Part shown: piece by piece, positions 1-5,467 of the stretch
Numbering within the stretch: the stretch's first letter is position 1
Layout of the letters: each line of letters begins with the position of its first letter
Assembly (NCBI GenBank): GCA_025453315.1
Contig: JALOQQ010000071.1
Span: 1-5,467 of the forward strand
DNA: 5,467 bases
Source: Planctomycetota bacterium
GTDB lineage: Bacteria; Patescibacteriota; Patescibacteriia; Patescibacteriales; UBA12465
Direction of reading: 5' to 3'
The notes under the pieces: generated by a model
Databases searched by the model: none
Told to the model about the DNA's origin: nothing
The model's input: only the letters and a program-made list of their open reading frames with translations
Program-made: the position numbers and the translations under genes

Positions 1-76
1 CGGCTGTTCGAGTCGCGGCAGCCCTTCACCGAAAATACTTGTCTCATCTTTTTCAAAGTAAAATAGCTTGTAATAA

Positions 77-325
77 TTTTTAACATACGCCACGTTTTTA
101 AAAATCTTTGCCTTTATTGTAGTAAATGATGCTATTCGTTTACGCAATTATCTTGGTCAACATGGTAAGGCTTTAAACACTATTGTTAAAGATTTAAAAG
201 AAGATGACTTAATGGAAGACAGCGTACCAAAGATGTTAGAAAAAATCGGCCACACACCAGCCCAAGTTTTAGTCGGCGCTCTTATTGGAATTGTGGTGGG
301 AATACTGGGATATTACTTGCTTTAA
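77..325 (+). pseudogene. Truncated divergent PAP2 (DUF212/YuiD-like) membrane protein, C-terminal fragment
   Basis: The plus-strand frame is open from just after an in-frame TAA (74-76) to a TAA at 323-325 and gives 82 residues. The fragment contains a VVNDAIRLR segment, matching the family's V-x-Y/N-DA-x-G-V-R-R motif. Next come a charged linker (KDLKEDDLMED), the GHTPAQVLVGALIG motif that closes DUF212 proteins, and a final hydrophobic helix ending YYLL. Family members are about 140-160 residues and carry a PSSHSA motif in the N-terminal half; that half is absent. No ATG, GTG or TTG occurs in frame for the first 45 codons, so there is no plausible start before the conserved region. The C-terminal half looks undamaged. 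The loss is therefore either a real truncation or a sequence junction near base 77, for example at a contig edge. Family assignment is by motif recognition; the biochemical role of DUF212 is poorly known. Confidence 0.72.
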
Positions 326-349
326 TTTTTCTTAACTAAACAATACAAA

Positions 350-377
350 AAAAAGACTATCTCGAGATAGTCTTTTT
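350..377. terminator. Bidirectional intrinsic terminator (perfect 28-nt palindrome)
   Basis: Bases 350-377 are perfectly self-complementary around the centre CTCGAG (361-366). They form an A-run, GACTATCT, its complement AGATAGTC, and a T-run. On either strand this reads as a hairpin followed by at least five U residues. It lies between two convergent genes, 25 nt after the DUF212 stop on the plus strand and 15 nt after the acyltransferase stop on the minus strand, so one element can end both transcripts. Confidence 0.9.
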
Positions 378-391
378 GTAAGTCTTTTATA

Positions 392-1558
392 TTATTGGGA
401 CAGCTTCTTGGTTTGTCCAAATTTTAGGTTAGCTAAAACGTCAATTAGCTTTTTTAATCCCCAGCTCAGACCAACAAACAAGGCCAAATAAACAAGCATT
501 GCTAACCAAGGAGGCAAGTACTTAAAAACAAAATCATAGCGATACATGAGCGGCCAGTGTAGTAAATATATTTCATAAGAATATAAACCAAAAAGAGATA
601 ATAATTTAAATTCAATTCTTTTAATAATAAAAAGCAAGGTAAAAGCAAAAACCGTTACTAAACTAATTAACTCTTCTTTTATTGGCGTAGAGCCAACTCC
701 GGAGTTTATGGCCGTATACCAAATAACTAAAGCCAACACTGCTATTAATAAATAATAAATAATATTTTTAAGATAATAAAAGAATTTTTCTGAGTTAATC
801 TTCTGTTTAAATCTATTTTGAAAAACACTTATTATATTTTGCAAAGTAACCGCTATTTTATTTGGAAAAGCTATTAAACTAGCTAAAAGCATGCCTAAAG
901 GAAAAGCCAATAAGTGAACATTATACATATAAGAGGTGCCAACAATGGTGGCTAATTTTGTCTGTATCAAAAAGTAGCTAATACTAAACACTAATAAAGC
1001 GGAAAGCCAGGGTTTCTTTTTAAAGAAAACTAAAGGAAAAAGAAAATAATAAAATAGAATGAAAGTAAAATACCATAAAGGAGAATTAACATCTTGATAT
1101 AAATCGGCGTGTGGGAAATAACCAATAAAAGAACGTAAAACATAAACCCAGCCGTAATCCATTTTTAAAATAAAAAAATCTAAGAGAAAAAATAAACCTA
1201 AAATAATCCAAAACGGAAAAAATAATTTTAAAAGTCGATACTTATAGAAAGCTAAAACTGACAAATTCTTTTTTAAAGAACTAACTACCAAACCATAGCC
1301 CGAGAGAAACAAAAACAAATTAACCCCTACACCAGCCAAGGTGGTAAAAGGATAAAGAAAACGTGTGTCACTCATCAAAAAATAACCGACATGAGAAAAA
1401 ACCACGGTTAGAATAGCAATACCCTTTAATTCCTGGGAGACGGAATTGGGAAATAATTCCTTATCCTGACGACGACGAATAGAAATTAAGAAAAAGAGTA
1501 AAAAGATGATAACAAAAATTATGGTCGCTGTAACAGCATTAGTGATTGATACTATCAT
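392..1558 (-). CDS. AT3-family (OafA/YrhL-like) membrane acyltransferase
   Basis: This 388-residue polytopic protein has about ten hydrophobic segments. It belongs to acyltransferase family 3, which moves acyl groups, usually acetyl, across the membrane onto surface glycans or lipids. The TM2 motif KGIAILTVVFSH (45-56) gives the family's basic residue and His pair, K45 and H56, with Lys in place of the commoner Arg. GVGVNLFLFLSGY (76-88) matches the G-V-D-x-F-F-x-L-S-G-Y motif, with Asn80 where Asp is usual. YKYRLLKLFFPFW (105-117) is the basic cluster before a membrane helix. SPLWYFTFILFYYFLFP (159-175) and LLHWPLM (332-338) are further family motifs. Length is normal for a stand-alone AT3 domain with no fused SGNH domain. 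The ATG at 1558 lies inside the end of the upstream SGNH gene (20-nt overlap), which suggests translational coupling; no clear Shine-Dalgarno precedes it. It is the last gene before the terminator. The acceptor substrate cannot be read from the sequence. Confidence 0.9.
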   Translation of the reverse strand: MIVSITNAVTATIIFVIIFLLFFLISIRRRQDKELFPNSVSQELKGIAILTVVFSHVGYFLMSDTRFLYPFTTLAGVGVNLFLFLSGYGLVVSSLKKNLSVLAFYKYRLLKLFFPFWIILGLFFLLDFFILKMDYGWVYVLRSFIGYFPHADLYQDVNSPLWYFTFILFYYFLFPLVFFKKKPWLSALLVFSISYFLIQTKLATIVGTSYMYNVHLLAFPLGMLLASLIAFPNKIAVTLQNIISVFQNRFKQKINSEKFFYYLKNIIYYLLIAVLALVIWYTAINSGVGSTPIKEELISLVTVFAFTLLFIIKRIEFKLLSLFGLYSYEIYLLHWPLMYRYDFVFKYLPPWLAMLVYLALFVGLSWGLKKLIDVLANLKFGQTKKLSQ

Positions 1559-2288
1559 AAATTATTTTCGCCCAGAGCTGATAACCGGCAGCTGAAGGAT
1601 GAAAGGAATCAGCGGCATAATGCGGTCCATTTTGTTTAAATAAAGCAGCCGTCGGCGTAGCAATATCGATATAATTAACTTTATATTTTTGAGCCAATTT
1701 TTTAATAATCTCATTATAAGCTTTAGTTTCTTGATCAAAATAATAGCTGTCTGGAGGTAAAATTAAAGTATTTGATCCTAAAAAAGGAACACTAACAACA
1801 TAAATTCTGGCACTAGTTTCCTTTCTTAAACGAGCTAAAATCTGTTCATAATTATTTTCAAAAACTTCTTTACCGACACGACCATGCATGTCATTAGTAC
1901 CTATCAGCAGAGTAACTAAATCTGGTTTTTCAGCAATAGCCGGAGTGAGAAACTTATTTATTAAATCGCTGGTGCGATCACCGGGATAAGAAAAATGTTT
2001 AAAAACAACCTTATTATCTTTAGCTAATTTTTCAGCTACTAAATAAGGGAAAGATTCTTCATATTTATTAGTACCAACACCAGAAGTTAAACTATCACCC
2101 AAAGCAACATAAACTAAACTTTGTAATCTATTTTTATTGCCCATAATATAAGTTTTATTAGCACTATCTGAAGCACTTAAATTAGCCGACTTAATATGGT
2201 GATAAATATAGGCATTAGAAAAATACAGATAAGCGCCGACAATCACAATAACCGCTAAAATAATAATTAGATATTTTTTCTTATTCAT
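1539..2288 (-). CDS. Membrane-anchored SGNH/GDSL hydrolase or O-acyltransferase partner
   Basis: A 249-residue SGNH-fold protein. Residues 6-24 form one hydrophobic helix after a KKK start, so it is a signal anchor with the catalytic domain outside the cytoplasm. All four SGNH blocks are visible. Block I is ALGDSLTSG with nucleophile Ser66. The block II glycine is Gly103 in YPGDRTSD. Block III is LIGTNDMHG with Gly130 and Asn132. Block V is DSFHP with Asp227 and His230. The fold and catalytic set are therefore complete. The family includes esterases, lysophospholipases and carbohydrate acetylesterases or transferases. Placement directly before an AT3 gene, with a 20-nt overlap, favours a role in adding or removing acyl groups on surface glycan, like the SGNH domain fused to AT3 in Salmonella OafB; that role is inference. 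The ATG at 2288 is 5 nt after the preceding stop and gives a proper N-terminal anchor. Confidence 0.92.
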   Translation of the reverse strand: MNKKKYLIIILAVIVIVGAYLYFSNAYIYHHIKSANLSASDSANKTYIMGNKNRLQSLVYVALGDSLTSGVGTNKYEESFPYLVAEKLAKDNKVVFKHFSYPGDRTSDLINKFLTPAIAEKPDLVTLLIGTNDMHGRVGKEVFENNYEQILARLRKETSARIYVVSVPFLGSNTLILPPDSYYFDQETKAYNEIIKKLAQKYKVNYIDIATPTAALFKQNGPHYAADSFHPSAAGYQLWAKIIYDSINH

Positions 2289-2293
2289 AAAAA

Positions 2294-3391
2294 TTATTCA
2301 ACTAAACTTTTTCCGGACATCGCTTCCGGCTTTTTTATTCCTAGTAGATGCAAAATAGTTGGAGCAACATCGCTCAAAGACCCCAGGGGTTGCAGTAAAC
2401 TTAGGTCACCGTCTGGAGCATCTTCCCAACCAATATTTTGTCCACCATATTCTTTGGCTACTAATAAAAAAGGTACGGGGTTACTAGAATATTCCTTACT
2501 AATAAGATTGGTTCTTAAATCAGTAAACTGTTCGGCCCAACCAGCAACAGCACTTATTAACAAAGCTCCCTCTTTTAGAAGAACAGCTTCACTAATTTTT
2601 TGCAAAGCCCCATCTACAGTTTCAATCGCTTCACGCAGAGCAGAAAGGTCGCCGCTTTTAGCTACCTCATCAATATTAGCCAAACTAATAGCAATAAAAT
2701 CATAATCACCTTCCTTAATTTTCTCCAAAGCAATCTTAACAATTTCGGTCGTACTCATGGCTGGATTTTTCTGATAATCTTCAGTTGGCGAGGAAACAAC
2801 AATTTCTTCACTAAATTTTGGCAAGTCAAAATAATAAGCTGGATAATTAAAATAACTGCTAAGCAGAGAAAATTTTTCACTCTCAGCTAAATAAAGTTGT
2901 TTTTTTTCATGCTGAGCTAATATCTGTCCTAAACTTAAATCTGTTTCTTGTATTTCAGAAAGTTCTTTTAATTCTCGACCCAAACCCAAGGTGGCATAAC
3001 GCAATGATAAAGGTTCGTCAGAAGAACGCAGAATTGTACTAGGATAATGAGAAATTATTTTTTTAGCCTCGGCCATATCGGCTAAATAAAGAGCATTGGC
3101 TTCGCTCAGTGAAGCTATTCCCCACCCATCAGCCAAAATTAATACTAGTGGTCTTCTTATTATTTTTTTTGAAATTTCTGGTTCTTGTATTTTTAAATCT
3201 TCACTTTCTAATTCTTCAGGTTTACTATTTTCATCTTCTGAATTTTCAAGTTCTGAATTTTTATTTTCTAAATTGCCAGAGTCCAAACTTTTAGGCTCCA
3301 ACTCTTTAAACTCTGGGTTAATTGATTTAAGCTCTTTTTGATTATCTAATACTGATTTTTTTTTATTTCTTACCATATAATTGGTTCTCAA
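2294..3391 (-). CDS. Degenerate phosphoglycerate mutase (iPGM)-fold protein, probably catalytically inactive
   Basis: 365 residues. Residues 1-75 are a Glu/Lys/Ser/Asn-rich low-complexity extension. The rest aligns with the phosphatase half of cofactor-independent phosphoglycerate mutase: ADGWG (87-91), LYLAESEKF (166-174), GDYDFIAISLAN (228-239), SNPVPF (303-308), SDVAPTILHLLGI (340-352) and MSGKSL (358-363). True iPGM is about 510 residues. Here the GQMGNSEVGH nucleophile segment is missing between RSSDEP and TLGLGRE, and the roughly 230-residue phosphotransferase insertion is gone. Metal motifs are broken: DMVGHTG is DEVAKSG (241-247), TADHGNAE is SAVAGWAE (280-287), and HTAHTTNPVPF is a His-free LISKEYSSNPVPF (296-308). 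Only the first Asp (D88) and D241 remain. Mutase activity is therefore very unlikely. The frame is intact and the fold residues are kept, which fits a maintained pseudoenzyme. The start at 3391 overlaps eno by 29 nt; Met6 (ATG at 3376, 14-nt overlap) is equally possible. Confidence 0.85.
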   Translation of the reverse strand: MRTNYMVRNKKKSVLDNQKELKSINPEFKELEPKSLDSGNLENKNSELENSEDENSKPEELESEDLKIQEPEISKKIIRRPLVLILADGWGIASLSEANALYLADMAEAKKIISHYPSTILRSSDEPLSLRYATLGLGRELKELSEIQETDLSLGQILAQHEKKQLYLAESEKFSLLSSYFNYPAYYFDLPKFSEEIVVSSPTEDYQKNPAMSTTEIVKIALEKIKEGDYDFIAISLANIDEVAKSGDLSALREAIETVDGALQKISEAVLLKEGALLISAVAGWAEQFTDLRTNLISKEYSSNPVPFLLVAKEYGGQNIGWEDAPDGDLSLLQPLGSLSDVAPTILHLLGIKKPEAMSGKSLVE

Positions 3392-4604
3392 TTTCCATTA
3401 ATCTATTATATTTAGCTAAACGCTCCCCCCTTCTTAAGGCGCCGGCCTTAAGATAGTCAGCTGAAATAGCGACCGCAAAATCAGCAATAAAATCATCATT
3501 AGTCTCGCCATTTCTTTCGGAAACAATTATTTTATAACCTTGTTTTTTAGCTAAAGCGGCTAAAGATAAAGCCCCGGTAACCGTTAAACATTGATCGGGT
3601 TTCAATACTAAAGTATTAACTAAATTTTCTTCTTTAGCGGCTTTAAATTTTTTAATATCTCCGGCAAAAAGATCATCACCAGCAATCAGCATTTCCTTCC
3701 CCAATTCTGCCGTTAAAGAACGCCAAGAATCTTTTTCTGTTGCCACAAAAGGATCTTCTAATAAAACTAAAGGAAATTTACTCAACCATTCCCGATAAAG
3801 AGAACTTAAAGTTTGAGCGGAAAAATAAGCTTGATCTAAAGAAAAAATATAGCGCTTAGTAATAGGATCAAATAACAAGGAAGATCCAACATCAATACCT
3901 AGGGCAATTTCCTCGCCTGGATTATAACCAGATCTAATAGCAGAGGCCAAAATAAGTTCTAAAGCTTGAATAGTAGAATCAATGTCTGGAGCATAAGCAC
4001 CAATTGTACCAGTGTCAGTATCATAGCCAGCTTGTTTTAAAATCTCCCCCAACTGTTCAAAGATCGCCGCACCCATAGCAACATTTTCTGAACATTTTTT
4101 TTCAGCTACTGGCACCAACATTAATTCCTGAAAATCTAAATTAGTATCGGCATAACGACCACCATTAAACATAGTAAAAATCGGTTTAGGTATAATATTT
4201 TTCTTAGCTAAAGAAAGATAAGTAAACAATTCCTGACCTTTAGCTAAGGCGGCCACACGTGCACAGGCAACGGAAAGAGGAAAAATAGCATTTACTCCTA
4301 TTTTTTCTTTACTATTATAAAATGCTAAAAGAATTTCATCAATTTTTTCTTGTTCCATTATTTCCTGTTCAATTAATTGCGGAGCGATTTTTTCTTGAAT
4401 TTTAGCTATCGCTCTTAGAACTCCTCGACCACCATAACGCGAAGACTCACCATCAATAAAATGTTTTGCTTCGTCAGAAACTAAAAAACCATTTGCCACA
4501 GAGGCTTTAGCGCTAAGACCGTTTTCCAAAATAACTCTGGCCTCAATAGTGGGTACGCCTTGAGAATCTAATATTTCACGAGCTGTAATTTCTTTTATTT
4601 TCAT
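3363..4604 (-). CDS. Divergent enolase homologue with altered active site
   Basis: A 413-residue full-length enolase-fold protein; typical enolases are about 420-435. REILDSQGVPTIE (9-21) matches the N-terminal signature REILDSRGNPTVE with two changes. Retained residues are the Mg ligands D238 (GID), E283 (LLEDP) and D310 (AGDDLF), the catalytic base K335 (LKPDQ), Q159/E160, R364 and K386. Four sites differ. The mobile loop SGASTG reads NGFLVS (38-43). The substrate-site His of NGGxHADN is Tyr151. The catalytic acid motif VGDEGGYAP reads TGTIGAYAP (198-206), so Asp-Glu is Thr-Ile. SHRSGET reads SERNGET (362-368), replacing His with Glu. Canonical 2-phosphoglycerate dehydration is doubtful. 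The kept metal site and lysines leave room for another enolase-superfamily reaction or a structural role. It sits 92 nt behind pgk and overlaps the next gene. I withhold the symbol eno because equivalent function is not supported. Confidence 0.87.
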   Translation of the reverse strand: MKIKEITAREILDSQGVPTIEARVILENGLSAKASVANGFLVSDEAKHFIDGESSRYGGRGVLRAIAKIQEKIAPQLIEQEIMEQEKIDEILLAFYNSKEKIGVNAIFPLSVACARVAALAKGQELFTYLSLAKKNIIPKPIFTMFNGGRYADTNLDFQELMLVPVAEKKCSENVAMGAAIFEQLGEILKQAGYDTDTGTIGAYAPDIDSTIQALELILASAIRSGYNPGEEIALGIDVGSSLLFDPITKRYIFSLDQAYFSAQTLSSLYREWLSKFPLVLLEDPFVATEKDSWRSLTAELGKEMLIAGDDLFAGDIKKFKAAKEENLVNTLVLKPDQCLTVTGALSLAALAKKQGYKIIVSERNGETNDDFIADFAVAISADYLKAGALRRGERLAKYNRLMEIENQLYGKK

Positions 4605-4696
4605 AGTCTATAGATATAACTTTTTAACAATATCTAGTTATAGTTGGTACCAAATTAGTTATAGTTGGTACCAAATTAGTTATAGTTGGTACCAAA
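4605..4696 (-). promoter_or_regulatory. pgk-eno intergenic region, possible regulatory spacer
   Basis: This is the only gap over 20 nt within the operon. Reading on the minus strand, most of it is the 21-bp repeat array. An AT-rich stretch with TTGTTA and TATATC/TATAG elements follows just before the enolase-like ATG at 4604. No pair of boxes with a convincing 17-nt spacing is visible, there is no hairpin plus T-run that would stop transcription from pgk, and there is no clear Shine-Dalgarno. Co-transcription from pgk is the simplest reading. A weak internal promoter cannot be excluded. Confidence 0.3.
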
Positions 4697-4703
4697 TTAG
4701 TTA
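4635..4703. repeat. 21-bp tandem repeat, 3.3 identical copies
   Basis: The unit TAGTTATAGTTGGTACCAAA plus a final T occurs at 4635-4655, 4656-4676 and 4677-4697, followed by a 6-nt partial copy (4698-4703). The copies are identical. Each contains the 10-nt palindrome TTGGTACCAA, spaced exactly two DNA turns apart. The array runs into the pgk stop codon (4697-4699). Because 21 is a multiple of three, the pgk reading frame meets a further stop at each repeat boundary (4676-4678, 4655-4657, and TAG at 4634-4636). Identity suggests recent slippage expansion; regular palindrome spacing also allows a protein-binding array. Confidence 0.95.
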
Positions 4704-5467
4704 ACTATTCCCTTTAAACCAGGCATTTTTTCACCGCCCAAATAAGAAAGCATAGCGCCACCACCAGTGGAAACCCAATCAACATATTCAAACATTTTAG
4801 ACATTTTTAAAACTTCAACCGTCTCGCCACCGCCAACAACACCAAAAGCATGACCAGTGGAACGAGTAGCAATTAAACGAGCCACTGCCAAAGTACCGTG
4901 CTTAAAACTATCTTCTTCAAATTTACCCATCGGACCATTCCAAGCTAAAGTCTGGGCCTTCTTAATATAAATAGCGAACAAGCTAATACTTTCTGGGCCG
5001 ATATCTAAAATCATGTCATTTTTAGCAATAGCTGTCAGTTTTTTTACAGTCACTTTTTTCTTATCATTTCGCACTACCACATCAATAGGTAAAATAATCT
5101 TTTTATCGCGCTTGCTTTTACTAAAATATTTTTTTGCAAAAGCAATACTGTCTTTATCAATTAGCGACTTGCCGACTTCATAACCGCAGGCTAAGAAAAA
5201 ATTATTAGCTAAAGCGCCGCCAATTAAAAGATGATTGGATTGGGCATAAAGCTTTTTAACTAAAGGAGCCTTGGTGCTAATTTTAGAACCACCAATAATA
5301 GAAACCAATGGTTTCTTTGGTTTTAATACTTTATTTAAACTTTCTACTTCTTGAGTTAATAATAAACCGGCATAAGCTGGTAAAAACTTTTTAATAGCAC
5401 CAACCGAAGCCTGCTCACGATGACAAACAGCAAAAGCATCATTAACATAAAGATCAGCTGGCTGAGC
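4697..5467 (-). CDS. pgk: Phosphoglycerate kinase, C-terminal 256 residues (5' end outside window)
   Basis: PGK transfers phosphate from 1,3-bisphosphoglycerate to ADP, the first ATP-yielding step of lower glycolysis, in the cytoplasm. The frame is open to the window edge, so roughly 130-140 N-terminal residues are missing from a family length near 395. Visible motifs, numbered from the window edge, are YVNDAF..CHR (7-17), GGSKISTK (59-66) in place of GGAKVSDK, LIGGALANNF (81-90), LPIDVVV (126-132), WNGPMGKFE (176-184), GGGET (212-216) and STGGGA (233-238). GGGET has Glu where Asp is usual in the nucleotide loop, a mild substitution. The other nucleotide-binding elements are present, so I expect an active kinase, unlike the two genes downstream. 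The TTG at 5306-5308 is an internal leucine codon, not a start: conserved PGK sequence continues upstream of it. It is the first visible gene of the operon, and its stop lies inside the 21-bp repeat array. Confidence 0.95.
   Translation of the reverse strand, partial: AQPADLYVNDAFAVCHREQASVGAIKKFLPAYAGLLLTQEVESLNKVLKPKKPLVSIIGGSKISTKAPLVKKLYAQSNHLLIGGALANNFFLACGYEVGKSLIDKDSIAFAKKYFSKSKRDKKIILPIDVVVRNDKKKVTVKKLTAIAKNDMILDIGPESISLFAIYIKKAQTLAWNGPMGKFEEDSFKHGTLAVARLIATRSTGHAFGVVGGGETVEVLKMSKMFEYVDWVSTGGGAMLSYLGGEKMPGLKGIVN

Noticed and set aside
1..30. Possible tRNA 3' end on the plus strand, with T-loop-like GTTCGAGTC
   Set aside because: The five bases on each side do not form a T-stem (several mismatches), no proper CCA end follows, and the rest of the gene would be outside the window. 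GGCTG/CAGCC can pair, but only around a 12-nt loop. Too weak to annotate.
2..88. Minus-strand open frame beginning ATG at 86-88 and running off the window start
   Set aside because: Fewer than 30 codons, no recognisable motif, and the end is read through the T-loop-like sequence. Such frames are typical spurious translations.
2313..2336. Hairpin CCGGA/TCCGG followed by a T-run, plus-strand terminator-like
   Set aside because: The stem is only 5 bp and lies inside the coding sequence for the conserved MSGKSL end of the iPGM-like gene. No plus-strand gene precedes it, so it is probably coincidental.
2454..3341. Several plus-strand open frames opposite the iPGM-like gene (2454-2705, 2600-2890, 3096-3341, 3109-3294)
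   Set aside because: They lie antisense to a gene with clear family motifs. Their translations are low-complexity (Phe/Leu/Ser-rich) and match no family I recognise.
3363..3391. Frameshifted fusion of the enolase-like and iPGM-like genes
   Set aside because: The enolase-like frame ends at its natural C-terminus (AKYNRLMEIENQL) and the next frame has its own ATG options. The overlap fits translational coupling rather than a broken fusion.
4635..4703. CRISPR array
   Set aside because: The 21-bp units are directly adjacent with no spacers, so this is a simple tandem repeat.
5306..5308. TTG as the start codon of the pgk gene
   Set aside because: Conserved PGK sequence (YVNDAF, HR, PAYAGLLL) continues in frame upstream to the window edge, so the codon is internal.

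Overview
The window is AT-rich and reads as a compact bacterial genome. Five genes on the minus strand are packed with gaps or overlaps of 5 to 29 nt, apart from one 92-nt gap, and no strong Shine-Dalgarno motif precedes any of them. Gene content, composition and protein divergence suggest a Patescibacteria/CPR-type bacterium. That assignment is inference: no taxonomic marker lies in the window.

Layout, left to right. Bases 1-76 are a short non-matching stretch that starts GC-rich. Bases 77-325 (+) encode the C-terminal half of a divergent-PAP2 (DUF212/YuiD-like) membrane protein with no start codon. A perfect 28-nt palindromic bidirectional terminator (350-377) separates it from the convergent minus-strand operon. 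In transcription order that operon is pgk (5467->4697, 5' end outside the window), an enolase homologue (4604->3363), a phosphoglycerate mutase (iPGM)-fold protein (3391->2294), an SGNH/GDSL hydrolase (2288->1539) and an AT3 membrane acyltransferase (1558->392). A 69-bp tandem repeat, 3.3 identical copies of a 21-mer, fills most of the pgk-eno gap and covers the pgk stop codon.

The main result concerns the two genes behind pgk. They resemble the next two enzymes of lower glycolysis, but both have lost active-site residues while keeping intact reading frames and recognisable folds. The enolase homologue keeps the three acidic Mg ligands and the catalytic lysine. It lacks the SGASTG loop, the catalytic Glu of the GDEGG motif, and both active-site histidines. 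The iPGM-like protein has lost the Ser-nucleophile segment and the whole inserted phosphotransferase domain. Its DxxxH, TADHGN and HTxHT metal motifs are altered beyond function, and it carries a charged low-complexity N-terminal extension. They look like a co-inherited pair of repurposed or regulatory glycolytic paralogues, translated with overlapping ends.

The two distal genes look like a split version of the AT3-SGNH module known from surface-glycan O-acylation: a membrane acyl donor component and a membrane-anchored extracytoplasmic SGNH partner. Their joint position behind central-carbon genes may be simple operon packing or a link between metabolism and envelope modification. The sequence alone does not decide this.
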